Assembly: GCA_043101845.1 (NCBI GenBank)
Contig: JBICHN010000002.1
Location: 891,395-955,394 of the forward strand
Length of the DNA stretch: 64,000 nt
Direction: 5' to 3'
Source: JBICHN01 sp043101845
Lineage (GTDB): Bacteria > Planctomycetota > Phycisphaerae > Phycisphaerales > UBA5793
Each line of letters begins with the position of its first letter. The first letter of the stretch is position 1. Below are positions 61,799-64,000 of the stretch, in pieces. Below the pieces are notes generated by a model that worked only from the letters and a program-made list of their open reading frames with translations, was not told the origin of the DNA and did not search any database. The translations under genes were made by a program, and so were the position numbers.

Positions 61799-61803
61799 AC
61801 GAT
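61776..61803 (+). promoter_or_regulatory. Promoter of the 23S rRNA gene
   Basis: TTGACG (61776-61781), 16-base spacer, TACGAT (61798-61803). The best sigma-70-like pair in the window, with the GGGCTAC(A/G)AT context shared with infA and rpsM. Confidence 0.7.
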
Positions 61804-61829
61804 CACCGCTGCCCGACGAGGGCATTTGA

Positions 61830-61871
61830 GGACGGAAGAGGCGTTGGTCTTTTCCGTCCCGCTCTTTGACA
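61830..61871 (+). promoter_or_regulatory. boxB-like hairpin and boxA antitermination site
   Basis: Hairpin GGACGGAA...TTCCGTCC (61830-61859) is followed at once by GCTCTTTGACA (61861-61871), a close match to the boxA sequence of rRNA leaders bound by NusB/NusE. This order is as in E. coli rrn leaders. A second perfect hairpin, GTCACGAG/CTCGTGAC, lies at 61905-61929. Confidence 0.75.
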
Positions 61872-62130
61872 AGTGAGCAATGTTGTTAGATGACCAAGGG
61901 TCGTGTCACGAGTTTTTTCCACTCGTGACGCGTCACCGAGAGATACTCAGAGGCCTGATGTTTTGGGCTGCCTCGGGAGTTCACTGGTCGCGGCGGATCG
62001 CCTAAGTCCGTCGCGGAGGGTGAACGGCCGGGGTTCGCGGGCGTCCGCAAAAGCGTCCGCGAGGTTGTCGTCGACTGAGGGTTCGTGTCGTTCGGGCGCA
62101 GGTTCGAGCGGGACGGGTTCAGGTCGGCGT

Positions 62131-64000
<1,870 letters not shown>

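Noticed and set aside
61745..62130. 16S rRNA or tRNA gene in front of 23S
   Set aside because: No conserved 16S or tRNA sequence is present; the region is promoter, leader hairpins and boxA.

Overview
The window is GC-rich bacterial DNA, and I read it as a chromosome segment of a planctomycete, probably from a Phycisphaerae-like lineage. The evidence is indirect. It carries HAF-repeat secreted proteins, several membrane proteins with the zinc-ribbon motif CxxCGY-LRGL-CPECG, an LptB gene (so an outer membrane), a PilM-type three-gene locus, and a 23S rRNA gene with its own promoter and antitermination leader and no 16S gene beside it. No taxonomic search was possible.

Layout. 0-4.5 kb: a secreted glycosidase-like protein and a HAF-repeat protein, then paired-hairpin repeats. 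4.5-14.8 kb: hslU, zinc-ribbon membrane proteins, a Gfo/Idh/MocA oxidoreductase, GNAT acetyltransferase, M48 protease, a lipoprotein, a NifU-like scaffold and csrA. 15-21 kb: DinB-like protein, tandem repeats, a Y-family DNA polymerase whose N-terminus is made of repeat DNA, and a low-complexity stretch. 20.9-28.3 kb: mtnP, fused aroDE, a second HAF protein, an HD-GYP protein and a pseudopilin. 28.4-33.9 kb: scpB and map, then a translation/transcription cluster infA-rpmJ-rpsM-rpsK-rpoA-rplQ (no rpsD) closed by a clear terminator. 34-47.6 kb: mixed enzymes and hypotheticals, an isolated nuoC, an aquaporin, two dense arrays of paired-hairpin repeats and a lower-GC island. 48-55 kb: small hypotheticals, a degenerate metallo-beta-lactamase-fold protein, thiE, lptB, a lipoprotein hydrolase and cardiolipin synthase, separated by mosaic repeats. 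55.7-61.7 kb: a long leader followed by a PilM-PilN-like fusion and two partner inner-membrane proteins. 61.7-64 kb: promoter, boxB/boxA-like leader and the 5' two-thirds of 23S rRNA.

The most striking content is non-coding. At least five unrelated sequence families share one design: two hairpins in inverted orientation flanking a spacer of tens to about 130 bases, with stem sequences that differ between copies while pairing is kept. They cluster in intergenic space, supply the stop codon of one gene and appear to have replaced the start region of another. A separate composite repeat, made of a 9-bp satellite followed by an 8-bp satellite and then hairpins, repeatedly sits directly behind stop codons in the sense direction. 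No mobilising enzyme (for example a RAYT transposase) is encoded in the window.

Gene expression shows a second theme. At least twelve genes have a TAnnnT -10-like hexamer ending only 5-9 bases before the start codon, which predicts leaderless mRNAs. Ribosomal-protein genes and csrA instead have longer leaders with Shine-Dalgarno sequences.
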